DNA of 64,000 nucleotides. Source: Tolypeutes matacus. Taxonomy: Eukaryota; Chordata; Mammalia; Cingulata; Chlamyphoridae. Shown here one piece after another: positions 11,921 through 25,413 of the stretch (positions are counted from its first letter, which is position 1; every line of letters starts with the position of its first letter). The stretch spans positions 8,343,292 to 8,407,291 of the forward strand of contig JAKSZT010054457.1 of NCBI GenBank assembly GCA_026826555.1, read 5' to 3'. Below the pieces are notes generated by a model. It made no database searches, was not told where the DNA came from, and worked only from the letters and a program-made list of their open reading frames with translations. The position numbers and the translations under genes were made by a program.

Positions 11921-12470
11921 CGTCTAAGGGAAGTACTGCTTAAAATATTAGTTCTTCTTGCAAAATGGACACCTTGGTACATGCAAACTGGGGGTATTCT
12001 AACTCCTAAATTTTTATATGTGTTTATCCTACCCTTCTTCTTTCTGAACTATTTAATTATAAAATGTCAAAAAAGTTTCATTTAGATTTATATTCGTTCA
12101 GTAATATTGATTAAGCACCTACTAAGTGACTGGGAATGTTTAAAACACCGAGTTTGCAGCATGAATGAATAAATATTATCTCAGGCCGTAACAAAGATTA
12201 AATTTTGAGGAAAAAACAGAATATGAAAGTCAACAAAAATTTTAAATTATACTTTTAGATCACTGATATTAAGTACATAAACAGGATGAAGAATATAGAA
12301 TAGCATAGAGAAAGCTATGAGTAAAGACTTTCTGAGGAGTTTGGAGTTAATCTGATAATGTGAAAAATGAGAGGGCTCTACCCAGGTGAGGTGATGCATC
12401 TGAGAAAGAGAATTCCAGCAGGAAGAAGAGTGAGAACAAAAGCCCTGAACTGGGTCTTGTGAACTGAAGC
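11921..12470. repeat. Ancient mammalian repeat, class unassigned
   Basis: Contains the widely repeated block tcagtaatattgattaagca...ctactaagtgactgg (12095-12135) and later gagaattccagcaggaagaa...caaaagccctgaactgg (12410-12450), typical of old eutherian repeats of MIR/L2 age. It is strongly diverged and not coding. Confidence 0.4.
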
Positions 12471-12888
12471 TTGTACCCTATAAAAGCATTTTCAGGTCCC
12501 AACACTTGTTCCTGTGGGTATGAACACATTTGTAAATAGGACCTTTGAAGAGGTTATTAGTCAGGTGTTCCCAAACTGAATGAGGGTGGGCCATAATCAA
12601 ATATGGCTGAAGACCTTATGAGCAAAGGACATTGTACAGAGAGAAAACCACAAGTGTAGCCAGAAACTGGATACCAACAGAATCCAGGAGAGGAAGGAAA
12701 AGTCACTGCCATGTGCAATGCCATGTCACAGAAGAGTCAGGGAACCTCAAGATTTCCGGCCATCCATAAAATACCAATTACAGGAGAAAACAAGCATTCT
12801 AACCTCTGAAATTGAAAGCCAAGAAATTCCTGTTGTTAAATCAACCCATTATATGGTATTCATTTAAGTAGCTAAGAAACTAATATAC
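12471..12888 (+). mobile_element. MaLR/MLT-MST-like LTR remnant
   Basis: Shows the MaLR order on the plus strand: gtaaataggacctttgaaga, agggtgggccataatcaaat, ...ccttatgagcaaaggac, then attcctgttgttaaatcaac and the terminal ...gctaagaaactaatata at 12888. Several changes from the family make it old. Confidence 0.65.
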
Positions 12889-13145
12889 TAGGGAAAGTTT
12901 GGATTGTTTAAAAGACAGGTTTTTAAAAAAAGAAAAAGATCTGTGGCCAGAGCCCTGTGAGAAACAAGACAAAGCAGAAACTTGATTAGGGAGAACATTG
13001 CATCATATTCTGATGTGAATGCATATGAGATGCCACTGACAACTGGGTATGCAATGGATTGGAGTGGATGGTAAGGGTAAGTCCTCAAAGTATTTGAAGA
13101 AAAGATTTGTTTTTAGCATGTAAGCTAGTGACCACCCAGGGATCC

Positions 13146-14035
13146 TTATTTCATCCAAAGTTTCCTCATGGCATTTTTCACCTCTGCATTCCTCAGGGTA
13201 TAGAACAAGGGATTTAACATGGGTACAACAATTGTAAAGGACACAGCCATTGCCTTGTCTATGGGATAAGTGACCACAGGCTTCATATACAAAAAGATAC
13301 ATATCACAAACAAAAAGATGACCACTGTGTGGTAGGAGCCACAGGTGGAGAGGGCTTTGTCCTGCCCTTCAGAGCTGTAAGACCTCAGAGAGCAGAGGAT
13401 GACCACGGAGAAGGCATTATCATAAAGAAAATGATAACACACATCACCCCCCTGTTGAAGACGACAAGGAGGCCCAGGATGTTGGTGTCCATGGAGGCCA
13501 GTTTCAACAATGGAAACAAATCACATACAAAGTGATCAATGACATTGGAACAACAGAAGAGTATTTGGTGCATAAAGAGAAGCTGTATCATTGCATGCAT
13601 AGATCCCCCAACCCAGGTCACTCCCAGCAGCAGGCAGCACAGCCGAGGACTCATGATGGTCTGGTAGTGCAGGGGCTTACATATGGCCACATAGCAGTCA
13701 TAGGCCATAAAGAGGAGAAGGATGATACCCACACCACCAAAGAAATGTACTGCAAAGAGCTGGGTCATACAGCCTTCCAGGGAGATGGTAGCACTCTCAG
13801 AGTAGGAGTCCACAATCATCTTGGGGGCAATGATGGAAGAGTATGTGACATCCATGAGGGACAAGGAAATAAGGAAAAAGTACATAGGTGATCTCAGACT
13901 CTGACTTGTAGTCATGGCTACCACAATGAGTAGATTTGCAATCACTGTGGCCACATACATGATTAGAAACACAGAAGAGAATATTTTCCACAGCTCTGGA
14001 TTCTTTGTAATACCCAAAAGAATGAATTCTGTCAT
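13146..14035 (-). pseudogene. Olfactory receptor family 4-like, one frameshift
   Basis: A rhodopsin-class odorant receptor, which would signal through Golf/adenylyl cyclase in olfactory cilia. From 14035 the first frame gives 216 codons covering TM1 to TM5: [45 protein letters not shown]. Around 13403-13417 the frame changes, and 13402-13146 supplies the rest: [28 protein letters not shown] and the usual C-terminal MRKLW. A single indel accounts for the break and no other stop is seen. The family's usual N-terminal residues continue upstream of the first ATG, but the expected start codon reads ATA (about 14055-14053), so the present ATG replaces the Val of the usual NNVTEF. A splice acceptor (tgctcttgcag) lies at 14098-14097. 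Called a pseudogene, although a sequencing error at the indel would restore most of it. Confidence 0.85.
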
Positions 14036-15359
14036 ATTGTTTTGACTCTTTATTTACTATGTGGTTATGTAAGCACATTACTATGAGCTTGAAAATCTGC
14101 AAGAGCAATATTATTTTTAATTAGCAATCATTCAAAGTCTTGGGCAATTTTTGTGCTATTTCTCCCCCTTTTGAACTACTGCTTTTCTCCATTTCTACAG
14201 AAAACAGCTCCTCACAATTATAGCCTGGCAGCAACTTGATTCCACTGGACCTCCTAACAATATCTCTTCTCGTGAGCTCATCTCTTGCTTTCTGTCCTGG
14301 CACTTGCTGCTTGAGACAGCTTGAGGACCCGGCTTTATCATTCTAGTACATACACATACCTGGAAATATGAGGAAGTCAACAGTTCCCAGGGAATCACTT
14401 GCCCATTAATTTATAAGACCCAGTGGAAAAATGCTAATCAGCTTAACAAAATACTGGGTTAACTTTCATTCCGTTTCAATTTTCTCTCTTACCCGTACCT
14501 CTATTCAATTTTGCAAAAGAAATTACCTCCATACAAGCCCTTCTCTCAGCCTCTGTTTTTTGGCAAATCCAAGCTGGGGTGCTGACTTCATTTATCACCA
14601 GGTATATTTAAGAACTTGAAAATTTCACATGGCTTTTCATTAATTTATTTCAAATACTTATTGAGCACCTAGAATATGTTAGTTGAAAGCCTAGAAGATA
14701 GATATGTCTTATAACAAAGGCTCTCTACTTTATGAACTTTACTCTTTCCATCTACATATCTTCCTTCTCACATTGGCTTATTATTATTATTATTGTTGTT
14801 GTTATTAAATATAGCTAATATATGTAATGGGTCCATGCTGTGCCTCCGGCAGTAGAATCACCTATGAGATATATTTCTAATTTTATAGATAAAATGCTGA
14901 GGCTAAGAGGAGTGAAAAATGACTGAATTCAAATCCATTTTTCAGGGTGCTCAATTTGTGTGAAACACTGTGTTTCATGATATAATTTTCATAGCAATCC
15001 ATTGAGATAGATTTATTCTTCCTGTGCTCATTTCACTCAACAAAGACAATTGTGCAATACTGACATACAGTTCTAACATGTTCTAATTATATGTAAGAAC
15101 AATCTAATCCTAAAACTAGAAATCACAATCATTGACTTTGTTTTCAAATGTTACTAATAATTTTCCAGATGTGCCACCGGTTACAGAAGCTAAAACCTTG
15201 AGTTTTTTCCTCTGTTCCAGGAAGGCCAGATCCACAACTTAAATGATACCATCTCTGCACATGAACCTGTATCAGTGCAAATGGTCTCTTCCCTTCTTCC
15301 TTATGAAGTAGTATTTCCAGATGGAGGAAAGGATTCTAAAGGATAATAAAAATATCAAT

Positions 15360-15545
15360 AAAACAACTCCTTTGTTTTGCACTCACTATGTGCCAGCAAT
15401 GTGGCTGCTCAGTCATTTGTATTATCCACATTCCACATCACCCAAGGTGGTTACTATTACAAAATCCATCTTGGAGATTAGGAAACTGAGGCTTGGAGAC
15501 ATTCAGCCTCTCATTTAAGGTGAGTGGGGATAATGAATCCAGGTA
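15360..15545 (-). repeat. MIR fragment
   Basis: Reads actcactatgtgccagcaat, then a Rich-in-CAT middle and gattaggaaactgaggcttg, the complement-side layout of MIR (tgtgccaggca...aggaaactgaggc). Diverged as expected for this age. Confidence 0.65.
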
Positions 15546-16459
15546 GTTTCATTTTGAAGCACACATCCATAAATATTACACTGTACACTAAAGAAATAAA
15601 CAGCAGCCTCTACCAGCTAAATGCAATAGCTATTGCAGCCAAGAACAAATTGTATTCTTAAAAAAATAAAATAAAACAGCTTTAGTAAGAAGAAAACTTC
15701 TCTTTACCAAGGTATGTAATTACAGGTTTTCTGTCATTCTGTTGGAATATATTAGAAGACTTTTTTTTAAATGGGAATATAAATTACATGTTCTCTAATA
15801 CTCATATAAATACTCAGAGGACCATCCTTAATATCCTTCTCCATTCTAAACAAAATATACCACTCTTAGAAGACTCTTTGCAAATCTTCAATATGGACTA
15901 ACCCCAGCCTCTCCCATCTTGAGTCTGAGAACTTCATTAGTTCTTGAAGATTTCTCATAAAGTAGAAGGAATACATTCTTAAAAATCAGGATAACTAAAT
16001 TTATTCAAGATTGTCACTCTACTTCTTTAGGATGCCTTGTTTCATTGCTTGTCTCTGTGGACTTTTGTTTCCTCACCTGGAATATGAGATAGTTGTGGTT
16101 GATCAGTGGAACATCAGAGGCTCAAAGAAGGTAACTCTGGGATGCTGCCCCTTTCAAATCTAGCAGTTCAGCTCTTTTCCACATTTTCTCTTTGCATTCT
16201 CAAGTACAATTTCCTTTGAGTCATCTCATGATGAAATATGTTTAAATAACACGCAGTAGAATAGTTAATAATGTTCTTTCTGTTTTAAAATCAATGAATA
16301 TATCACAATTCCATTTTAGTTACTAGTACACATCTAAACTTCTTAGCCTGACATTCAAATCCCTCCCCAACACAATCACCTTCCTCTTTTGTACTTCTCC
16401 CTCCCACACAGACAAGCCCATCCCTTACAGCCAAAGAACACACCTCAGCCTGTTTTATA

Positions 16460-16570
16460 GAGTGGCAAAGGCCGTGGATTCAGAGTTAGAAGACTTAGCT
16501 TCTGGTTCCATTCAGGCCACTTTTTGGCTATATATCAACTTTCCTAACCTTCAAATCCTGCAAAAAAAAA
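16460..16570 (+). repeat. MIR fragment, plus orientation
   Basis: aaggccgtggattcagagtt...gacttagcttctggttccat...ggccactttttggctatata follows the tRNA-head-side order of MIR. A second, minus-oriented MIR-like piece follows at about 16600-16745 (gagggttagagaaattaaga). Confidence 0.55.
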
Positions 16571-18683
16571 AAAAATGTAATAATAAAGTCCTGATTTTCT
16601 CTTTTCATTACCATGAAACAATATGAAGTAGGAACAATTATTATGCTGTTTTTCTGATGCAGTAGAGGAGGGTTAGAGAAATTAAGAAACTTGCTTAAAG
16701 ACTTTTGACAGGTTCATAATTCAGGCTGCTAACCACCATCTTTTGCATCCTCCCCAAGAACTTTACATTCTGCATCACAATATTGTTGTGAAGATCAAAG
16801 TCAGTAACAAGCATGAGATTCTATGGAGAGCACTATTGAAATATTGTGATTATTTTTCATCCCTATAAGCTGCTGACTTCCTGCTGCTTCTGACCATGCC
16901 CTTTGCTATCAACCAAATCCATCACCATTCACTTAATTTCCCCCCAATATTCCCTCTTGCCACCAGAACCTTGAGGGTTTGTTACATGAACCAGTATAGT
17001 TTTGTACTGTGTTGGCAATAATTAAATTATCTTCTCAGCTCAATTTTTATATCAATTTCATGTTGGTCTTATCTCTTTATGTGGGTGCTAAGCATAGTTA
17101 ATTTAATCTCATTTCATTAAATTCTTAATGCTGTGCTGTGTACACACTAGTCATTTAATTAAACCCAGGAAATTGAATTCATACAAAGAAAACTGAATTT
17201 GCATGGAACGACTGGTCCCCAACCAGAATGGTGTAAATCCCTGCCTCCCTAAATAAGCTTGCCATTGTGAGAGCTTAGCTGCTTTTCCATTGGCATCTAG
17301 GCTCAAAGATCCAATTTATCATCCTTACCATTTACAATCATAGACATGCATTAACCAAACCCATCTGCTAAACCATACTTTGGACTTCCAGTTCAGGGTT
17401 TAATCGTTTCTATCAGATCCTCTCTATAACATTGTTTTTTTTCTTTCTGTAGTGAGTCCCAGTGAAAGACCATCCTTCACAGTACTGTTCAAATGAAGAA
17501 GTGGGGAATTACATTTCCTTCAATTGTCTATTACCTTGACAGTAAATATTTCTAAAGTTCAATATTATGGCAGACAGTTTGGGGGATACAAGGAAATGTC
17601 CTGTCCTTAAAGATGGAAACAGAATAAGTATAAATGAAACAATGTGCAAACAATATAAGTTCCAGAATTGAAAGATATCAGTGTGACTTATTCATTTTAA
17701 AGAAGATGAAAGGGTTAGGTCTTGGTATGAGAATTTAGAAAATTGAAAGGAAAATGAACAGTAAGGGCATCAGCATGACAAGGCATGTAAAGAGAAAGGG
17801 CAAATGTGGTGTATGTAGCCAAAGATATGGACTTTGACATCACATAAACCTAACTTTGCTAGGGACCTTCCAGGGATGAAATAGTCTAGAGGTTATACAT
17901 TTGCTTTAATTTTCAGTTGTTGTTTTGTTTTCAGTATTATTATATCACACATATAAAGTGCCTGACATTAAGGTTTAAAATTTAATGTTTTAACTTATAA
18001 ATATTAAAGCATATTAAAAATGTAGTATAGACATTTAGAACTTAAAATGACTGTCATATTGTGGGCATATCATAAAACGTAGTCACATACACTCCTAAGT
18101 GCAGGTCGCCTTGAGTAGATGTGCCTAGCTAGACCACAGTTCATTTTGGGCAAATTTAGTGAGAATTTAGTCTTAATTAAATCTGTAAAATTCCTGGTTC
18201 TTCCTTCTAAATACCTATTTTATGCTTGACATCCTCTCTGTGCCTCAGTGCCTCTGGGAAATTAATGTTCTGTATCTGAAATGGTGGTTGTAAGTATTAA
18301 ATGATTTTTTAATCATTTGGATGCTAGGAGCAGCATCCTATTTCTTTTACAAGGATGAAGAGATTGATGCCAATCACCATTTTAAAGCAGATTCCCTGTC
18401 TCTAAGTTTCCAACAAACGTGTCTACTTCAATTAAAAGCCCAGTTGATAAACAGAATATCATGACTCATCAACCCTTATCAGAATGCAAGATCTTAATAG
18501 ACTTTAAAAGTCAAATCTTCAAAAACCATTTTCTAAAATAGCTGGCTGTTCTAACAAATAAAGAGTTATTTGAATAAAACTGAAGCGTTTTTTATTGCTA
18601 TTTTTATAAATTATAAAAATAAAGCATGGCCCTTGGACTGGTAAAGAAATTGAAAGTTTAAAGTCAAAGGGCTACTCCCAACC

Positions 18684-19175
18684 ATGAGCACTCACTCTAC
18701 ACTGTTTTATCAGTTAAGTTCATGGTCTTCAGATATGCATTTTTATGTAGATTTATTGTATATATACATTCATGTATGTATCTTACACTATATAAACACA
18801 TATAAAATTTTCCATTTTAATTGCTATATATTTTCCATTTTATGGTTGTACCATAATTCATTTAACCAGCTTTCTGCCTGATATTTATATTATTTCTAAT
18901 AATCTGTCTTATACACATGCTGTAATGAATATCACTTTACTGACATTTTTACTTAGTAGGTTTGAATATTTCTGTTGGAGAAATTCCTAGAAACATAATC
19001 ACCAAGTCAGAGTATGTATGTTTTAAGTTTAACATGTTTTGTAACATTACTCTCTCAAAATTCTATACCAGATTTTTTCCCCAATAGTATACTAAAGGTT
19101 CATTTTCCCCTACAGCCTTACTAACACTAAATATTATCAATCTTGGTTATGTTCACCAAAAAATACGGTGAAATA
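18684..19175 (-). mobile_element. Old LINE-1 ORF2 3' fragment
   Basis: Minus-oriented L1 text: gtaatgaatatcactttact, gagaaattcctagaaacata (the usual ...taggagtggaattgctggg site), cctacagccttactaacact. The 65-aa plus ORF at 18684-18881 lies inside it and is not a gene. Confidence 0.6.
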
Positions 19176-19389
19176 TGACTCATTTTAATTTGCTTTCACT
19201 CAGTCATTCGTTCATACATTCATATAATTTCACTAAGCCATAAACAAGATGACATAAGCAAGAAATTATTATTAGTATCCAGATAAAAGCAAGTAAAGTG
19301 CAAAGTAATATTTATAGAGACATACTGTCTATATGCAGATATTCATATCAAACTAAAATAATAATAATAATAACAAAAATAATAATAAT

Positions 19390-19580
19390 AAATTGCTAAG
19401 CACCTGCCATGGACCAGGCATTTTGCTAGTTACTTTACACATATCATATCATTTAATCCTCACATCTGCATATGATGAGGCACATTGTACAGCTGAGAAA
19501 GAGGAAAATAATTAAGTACTTCAGAGCCATACAGTTAATAATTAACAGACCCTGAACTTGAATCTAGGAATTTGACTTTA
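19390..19580 (-). repeat. MIR fragment
   Basis: Preceded by an (AAT)n tract at about 19354-19391. The body reads ctaagcacctgccatggacc, catatcatttaatcctcaca, atgaggcacattgtacagct and gaacttgaatctagg, which is a good MIR in minus orientation. Confidence 0.75.
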
Positions 19581-22500
19581 CGGTAGGTATGTTTTTCCTG
19601 CATCTGAATGTTTTATGGAGATGAATAATTTCTCCAATAAAATCCTGGATAATAAGTGGTGCTAGCAATTGTTTAGCGAGTGCCTTGGATTATCATCAAG
19701 GACCCATCAGTGGCCCTGTGTACTTTGGAAGGTCTATTTCCTGAGTACATGCAACAGCAGTAGTGCATGTTTCTAATTAATGCCTTTAAACAGGCTATTT
19801 CTGTTGGTAAGTTTCCATAATTTACTTTGCTTTTCTTGAATGATGAGGACAGGTTAGTGGAAATGGAATTATCTACAATAGCATTTTTATAGAACAGAAA
19901 TTATTATACCATTTTAGATACAAAAGTTAATGTTTTCTTGGAATTCTTCCGGAGGGAGGCTTAATCCATGAACAACCTTTCATGATTTCACCATGCTATC
20001 TCCAAGCAAATTATCTGCATCTCCCTCAAGATCACTACCACAACCCTTATAAGCAGGCAGCAGAGCTCCTCACAAATAAATGTTTGTGCTTTTATATACA
20101 TATTGATAGAAAAGTACAGAAAAAAGTCAACTCATCCTTACATTCAAAATGAAAAAGAGATCTAATGAATCATTAATTAAAACAAAGAAAAATACTGAAT
20201 AAGTTCCTTCTCAGAGTCTTAGTAGAAAAATAAAACTTAATTTAACTTGGTACAAAATGAAAGTAGAAAATAGAGTTGAGAGAGAGAGAGAGAGAGAGAG
20301 AATCAAAGACAGAGAAATAAAGAGATGAACAAGAAAAAGGGAAACAGAAAATCTCTCTGAAGCCATCCTAGACACACCAGCTATATCCGTGCCTCTCTTT
20401 ACTTACAGCATATCTCTGAAACAGATAAACACACTTTTGTTTGCTCAACTTCATGATGTGGATAGAGGCCAAAAGACACTTATTTTTTATATTTTTTCAG
20501 AAGAGATGAAATTAAATCAAGCTAAAATATTTTGATAGCTCAAGACTCTCCATAATGTGACCACAATTTGTACAAACAGATAAAATAGATCAATTAACAT
20601 GTTTTAATTATCATATAATTGTGCATTGTATAGGTGATTCAAGTATTTCAACAATTTCAAAATATCAGCTCAATTACTAGGAACTTGTTTAATATTCAAG
20701 TAAGTTTCTAAGGTCACATCCAAAGCTCAGCACAGGGTCATTTCTGTGAGCTCTCAAAGCTCAGCCAGTTACCCAATGGAACCAGTAGGTAGAAGGTGGA
20801 AAATTGTGCAAATCAATTTTCTAGAATCACATCAGCATAACTAAATATCTGATCCCAATGGGAATTTACTCACATGAAGCTTCTTTTACAGAAGAGGTGG
20901 GAATCATGACACATTAGAGTTTCAACTTGGTTATTCCAAGTGTGGAGTGAGTAAATCACGTAAATCAAGAATAAATCATCCAATCATTTAATGAGAAGTT
21001 ATTTTGATAGAACTAAAGTATCCAGTGATTTTGGAAAGAGATTTAAAACAGCTACTCTAATTGCCCAAGGACTTAAATAAGAAACAACCCTTGTAGCTGG
21101 AAAAGAATTTAAATGTCATCTAAATGGACAAGGTTGCCAAAAAAGCAAACCAGGTAAGCTATTTATAAAATCATTCAAGGGACTGTGACTGTCATTTGGC
21201 TGTACTTTGAGCTTATTTTGAAAATAGTTTGCAATTCACATCTTAAAAGAAACATCATTAATAAGATGTTCTCCTTTGGGTAATGAGTCTGGGCAAAAAG
21301 AGGGCAGAGTACCATTTTCAAAAGTGGTGAAAATGTGCAGGCTTGCATCATTCCAATTGCATCCCTTTGAGGGTGGATCTCTACTGACTGATGTGTTAAT
21401 CACAATGCCAGTGAATTCCCACCCACCCCTGCAGTGATCGATGGTTCCCAGGGGCATAGCTTCACTGGAACCAGGCCAAGCTAATGCTTCACAAGCACGA
21501 AACAAAATCATGGTATTAACCAGTCAATTAGTTGCCCCAGAAATAAGCTCTGCCTTTTAATAAGAGAATAGCCACACGATGATCCATCAACCTGATCACA
21601 TGGATGAAGAAAAGGCAATATGATTATTTCTTGGCCTCCTAGCAAGTAGCAGAACTGAATTTTTCAATCACCTGATCTAGTGTTCATTTCACATAAGGCT
21701 ATTACTAAAATTATGTTAATCTGACTGCAAGATAGTTACCATTATTAAGGATTAAAAACAAGTATCACAGCCAGGAAAAATAAAACCAAATCTCTCTTAT
21801 TCATAACAAATAATATTCTTAAATAATGTGTTTACAATTTAGAAATATTTGGGGTTATAACCTTCACTCTTTTTCTACCTTCAATAATAAAATACTACCC
21901 TACATTTACAATTTACTTCACAGAAGTTATATTATAATTGGTTCATTGACACATTTGACCTAACAGCTTGAGAATTGTCTTGAGAGAGAAGATTCTCAAG
22001 TTTACAGAATATAATCCTCATAGGTAATGAGCTGACTTCTACAACTGGATCATCTTTATTAAAACTCTGAAATTACCCCACATTCTTGCCTAAACATTCA
22101 GACATGTGTCAGGGCAGTCTTTCTCAACCATTTTTTTTCTTTATCACACCTTAAATAGGCTTTTTAGACATTTTTCCTAAGCAAACCTCTCAGAATATTT
22201 AATGCCATAGACATATTATATACCTATTTATGTTGTGTGTTTGTGTATGTATATATATATATATATATATACAATCTGCTTTATACATAAAAACAGAAAA
22301 ATATAGCTAATTCTCCTACAGCCAATTTTTACCCTCTCGGAGAGAAACATCATCCCCATTGCAAATACATGTGTTTAGGAAACCTAACTGTAGAAAAAGA
22401 AAAGGTAATGTCATCCTTTAAACTTAGGCATAATTAAAGGTCTAGTTATGTTTCAAACAACTACCAAAATGCAGTTTTTCCCTTCTGCGTCAACTTTTTC

Positions 22501-25413
22501 TTATCATACTTATCACTAACAAAATCATATTTTTAATTTATTTTTTACTTGTTTATTATTCCCCACCAGACTTTAAGTTCCTCCCAAACCTGACCCTTGT
22601 CTGTATTTTTCAACATTGTGTAACCAGTCCCTAAAACTGCCTGGCAATTGAAGGCACCAAGAAATATTTATTTTATATATGAAATCAGTCAAAATTTCCT
22701 AAACTTAATTGACTATGGAGCCATTTCCCATTACATTTTCAAGTAATATATATGAACAACAATATATATGAATAACAATGTGAAAATCCCTAAATGAATA
22801 ATAAATAAATAATATTTAGCTCTTTAATGTACTACTCGCATGCCCAAATAGAGTATTGAGTCTTTCTATAGTTGAGTTGCTTATTTTTCCTCCAAACATC
22901 AGTCTCATTCATGCGTTGTCTTCTTTGAAATTCAAACATAAATGATTCATTCATTGAACTCATCGTATCCCACTTTAAAATATACATATATTTATTAAGG
23001 GTAATACATCTGTGGGAATGAGAGTATCTGATGGCTTTCCCTGACACAAGGGGAATAATAGAATATAAGTAATCTGGGAAGCTGATGTCAAGGGACAGCT
23101 GAAGGGAAGAAAACAGAAACTCCCAAAAGAGTGTAGAAAGCCTCAAGAATAATCTTGACAATGTGGCCAAACAACTGTTCAGTGTTCCGATATTTCTCAT
23201 CATGCTAAGAAACAGTAGGTGAATTAGAATAGTAAAGGAGTCAGAGTATAAAAGACTTGAGATTTCTGTGTAACATCTCTAGCCTCATTTAAAGAGCTAT
23301 CTAATGATATGTGCTACTAGATTTAACAGTGTTAAGCTATGCAAAGAACCTAACTTGACAATTGACCTTCAACAATGATTAGCCTTCTCTCAATTAAATA
23401 ATCCATACTATTTTCACTGATCTGAATGTGCAGATTAAACCAAAGTATCCTCACACATCAGATCCAAGTATTAATTATCATATTAATTTTTATTAGAAAA
23501 TATACGTGCTTCCTTTTATGTTGTTTTATTTTTAAAGTACCAGGAATAATCAGATAGAAGTTGGTCTCTATGAGAGATTGTTGATAGTGTACAAAGGAAT
23601 ATATAATTCCTTAACATTATTCCTAAACAGCAAGTTTCCAGCTCTTGAGAATGTCAGATGGCTTTACATTTCCTACTTCAGTTCCTACATATGCCAAATT
23701 TGCTGTTGACAATTTGCAGTTTGTGCCTCATTAATCATATCAGTCCTTCATTCAGGACTTGGCTTCTCCCCTAAAACACAGTTATTGGTCTTGATTTCTC
23801 TCTTCAAATCCTTGCTTTTGTCTTAAAGTCAAAATGGCATTTCCTCAAAACATCTGTGCTTAATGCTGGCCCAATGTCATCTCTTATCTAACAGTCTTAA
23901 GGCAAAGTGAATGATGAATCATTATAGTCTAGATTCTCTTGAAATTTCTCACCAGCAATTACAAGCCTGGCCATTTGTGTAGATTAACTGTTGATTATAT
24001 TTTGCCCCAGGCCTAGACCTTTAACAGGTTCTGTTTTTTATGAACTCGAGATTGCTATACATAAGCTAGAACACATAGTCACCCCAAAGAACAGATGTTT
24101 CTCATTACTGTATGTTCAAATAATGGAGGAAATAGCTTGAGATGATGAGCTTATTTGAGAAGGGGAATATTTGTGAGAAATAACACAAATTGGAGTATTG
24201 TAGTCAGAGAAAGTTTGGTTCATAAATTATGTAATAATTTAGAATGGCCTTATATTTTTCATGTGTATAGAGGAAAATTATTGTTGAAAGGTATTGTTAC
24301 ATATGAGAAAAAGCTGCAACAAATTTGGCATCATCTTTCTAGGAGGATAAAGTGCATTATTAAGAATTAATATAAATATCTTATCTATAGACATAAATAT
24401 ACTAGAGTCAACTGTGTTTTATTTTAAAGAGAGTAAGAGTGAGATTAGGAAGACCTGAATTTGAATTCTGTAGCTGAATCTCTTTAGGTGTGACTGAGGC
24501 AAGTAAATTACTAAACCCCTTTTAGCTTCAGTTTGCTTCTCTTTATATGGGGACAGTAACTTGGTAACTATACATTTAGTACATGGATTATATCAGTTAA
24601 TTGAAGTGATTAGGCCTGACAGATAAGAAATTCATTTAATGCAAATATATGTATTACACTTATGGAAGGATGACTTTGAAACTTACCACTTTTGTTGAGA
24701 TTAAGTAAAGGAATGTTTACCCTTATTGCTTCAAATGGCTTTTGAAGTCTTGAATATAAACTTCCTTTATATTCAAGAAAAACTGTGAACCCTGAAGATA
24801 TTTGAGTAAATAAGACCAAATTAGAGGTAAATTCAAATTGCCAGACTTAGTTTTTGTGGCAAGAAAAAATTTACAGATAATCTTTGAAGTTTTCCTTTCT
24901 TCCTTTACTTGGTACTTCTCTTTTTTTCTTTTGGATGATTCATGGCTACAAACAACAAAGTTAGTGGTTCTTTCACTCCTTAACTGATGATTGACTCCTA
25001 TATATCGGTCCTAGGATTTCTTGTTTTTTGCTTCATCAAAGGCAAAGCCAAAATACAGGAAATTCTGAGGCTAAGGTTCTGTGGAACAGTGATTTCACTC
25101 AAGTAACAAATGTATGAAGAATTTAGTAAAACAGCAGTGAGATTCTGGAGCAAAACACACCCTAGAATCATCAATCTAAAAATTTACAGTTCTTTCAATT
25201 GCATATCCTAAAATATGAATATGATATATGAACATTGAATCCTTGGTTAAGTACATGAAAAGCAATGAAATGTAGCTAGTTCAGTTTCTAGTCACTATTA
25301 AAAGCTTATAATGTTAGTTTCTCATCCGTTTTTTTTGGTCAGTTACCTGCAAAATTTTCTAATCCTCTTTCACATTAACCAATATGGTTTTATGTGTCAT
25401 CACTTTCTTGGTA
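19581..25413. other. Gene-poor AT-rich spacer
   Basis: No supported gene. It contains (GA)n at about 20279-20301 and (TA)n at about 22246-22271. A stretch beginning near 22110 (cagtctttctcaacc) is weakly like the end of a hAT-type transposon. A MIR-like piece in plus orientation lies at about 24440-24600 (gaagacctgaatttgaattc). The minus ORFs at 21236-21511 and 22832-23203 have no recognisable domain. Confidence 0.45.

Larger units (their letters stand above)
14110..18689. other. Gene-poor spacer with MIR-type remnants
   Basis: No exon or intact ORF above noise. It holds an (ATT)n-rich tract at about 14780-14808 and several short ancient SINE pieces, listed separately where clearest. The stretch 17550-17800 resembles the same unclassified old repeat as 12300-12450. 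Otherwise nothing. Confidence 0.5.

Noticed and set aside
22832..23203. 123-codon minus-strand ORF
   Set aside because: No recognisable domain or family motif, no splice context that I can support; within chance expectation for a window this size.
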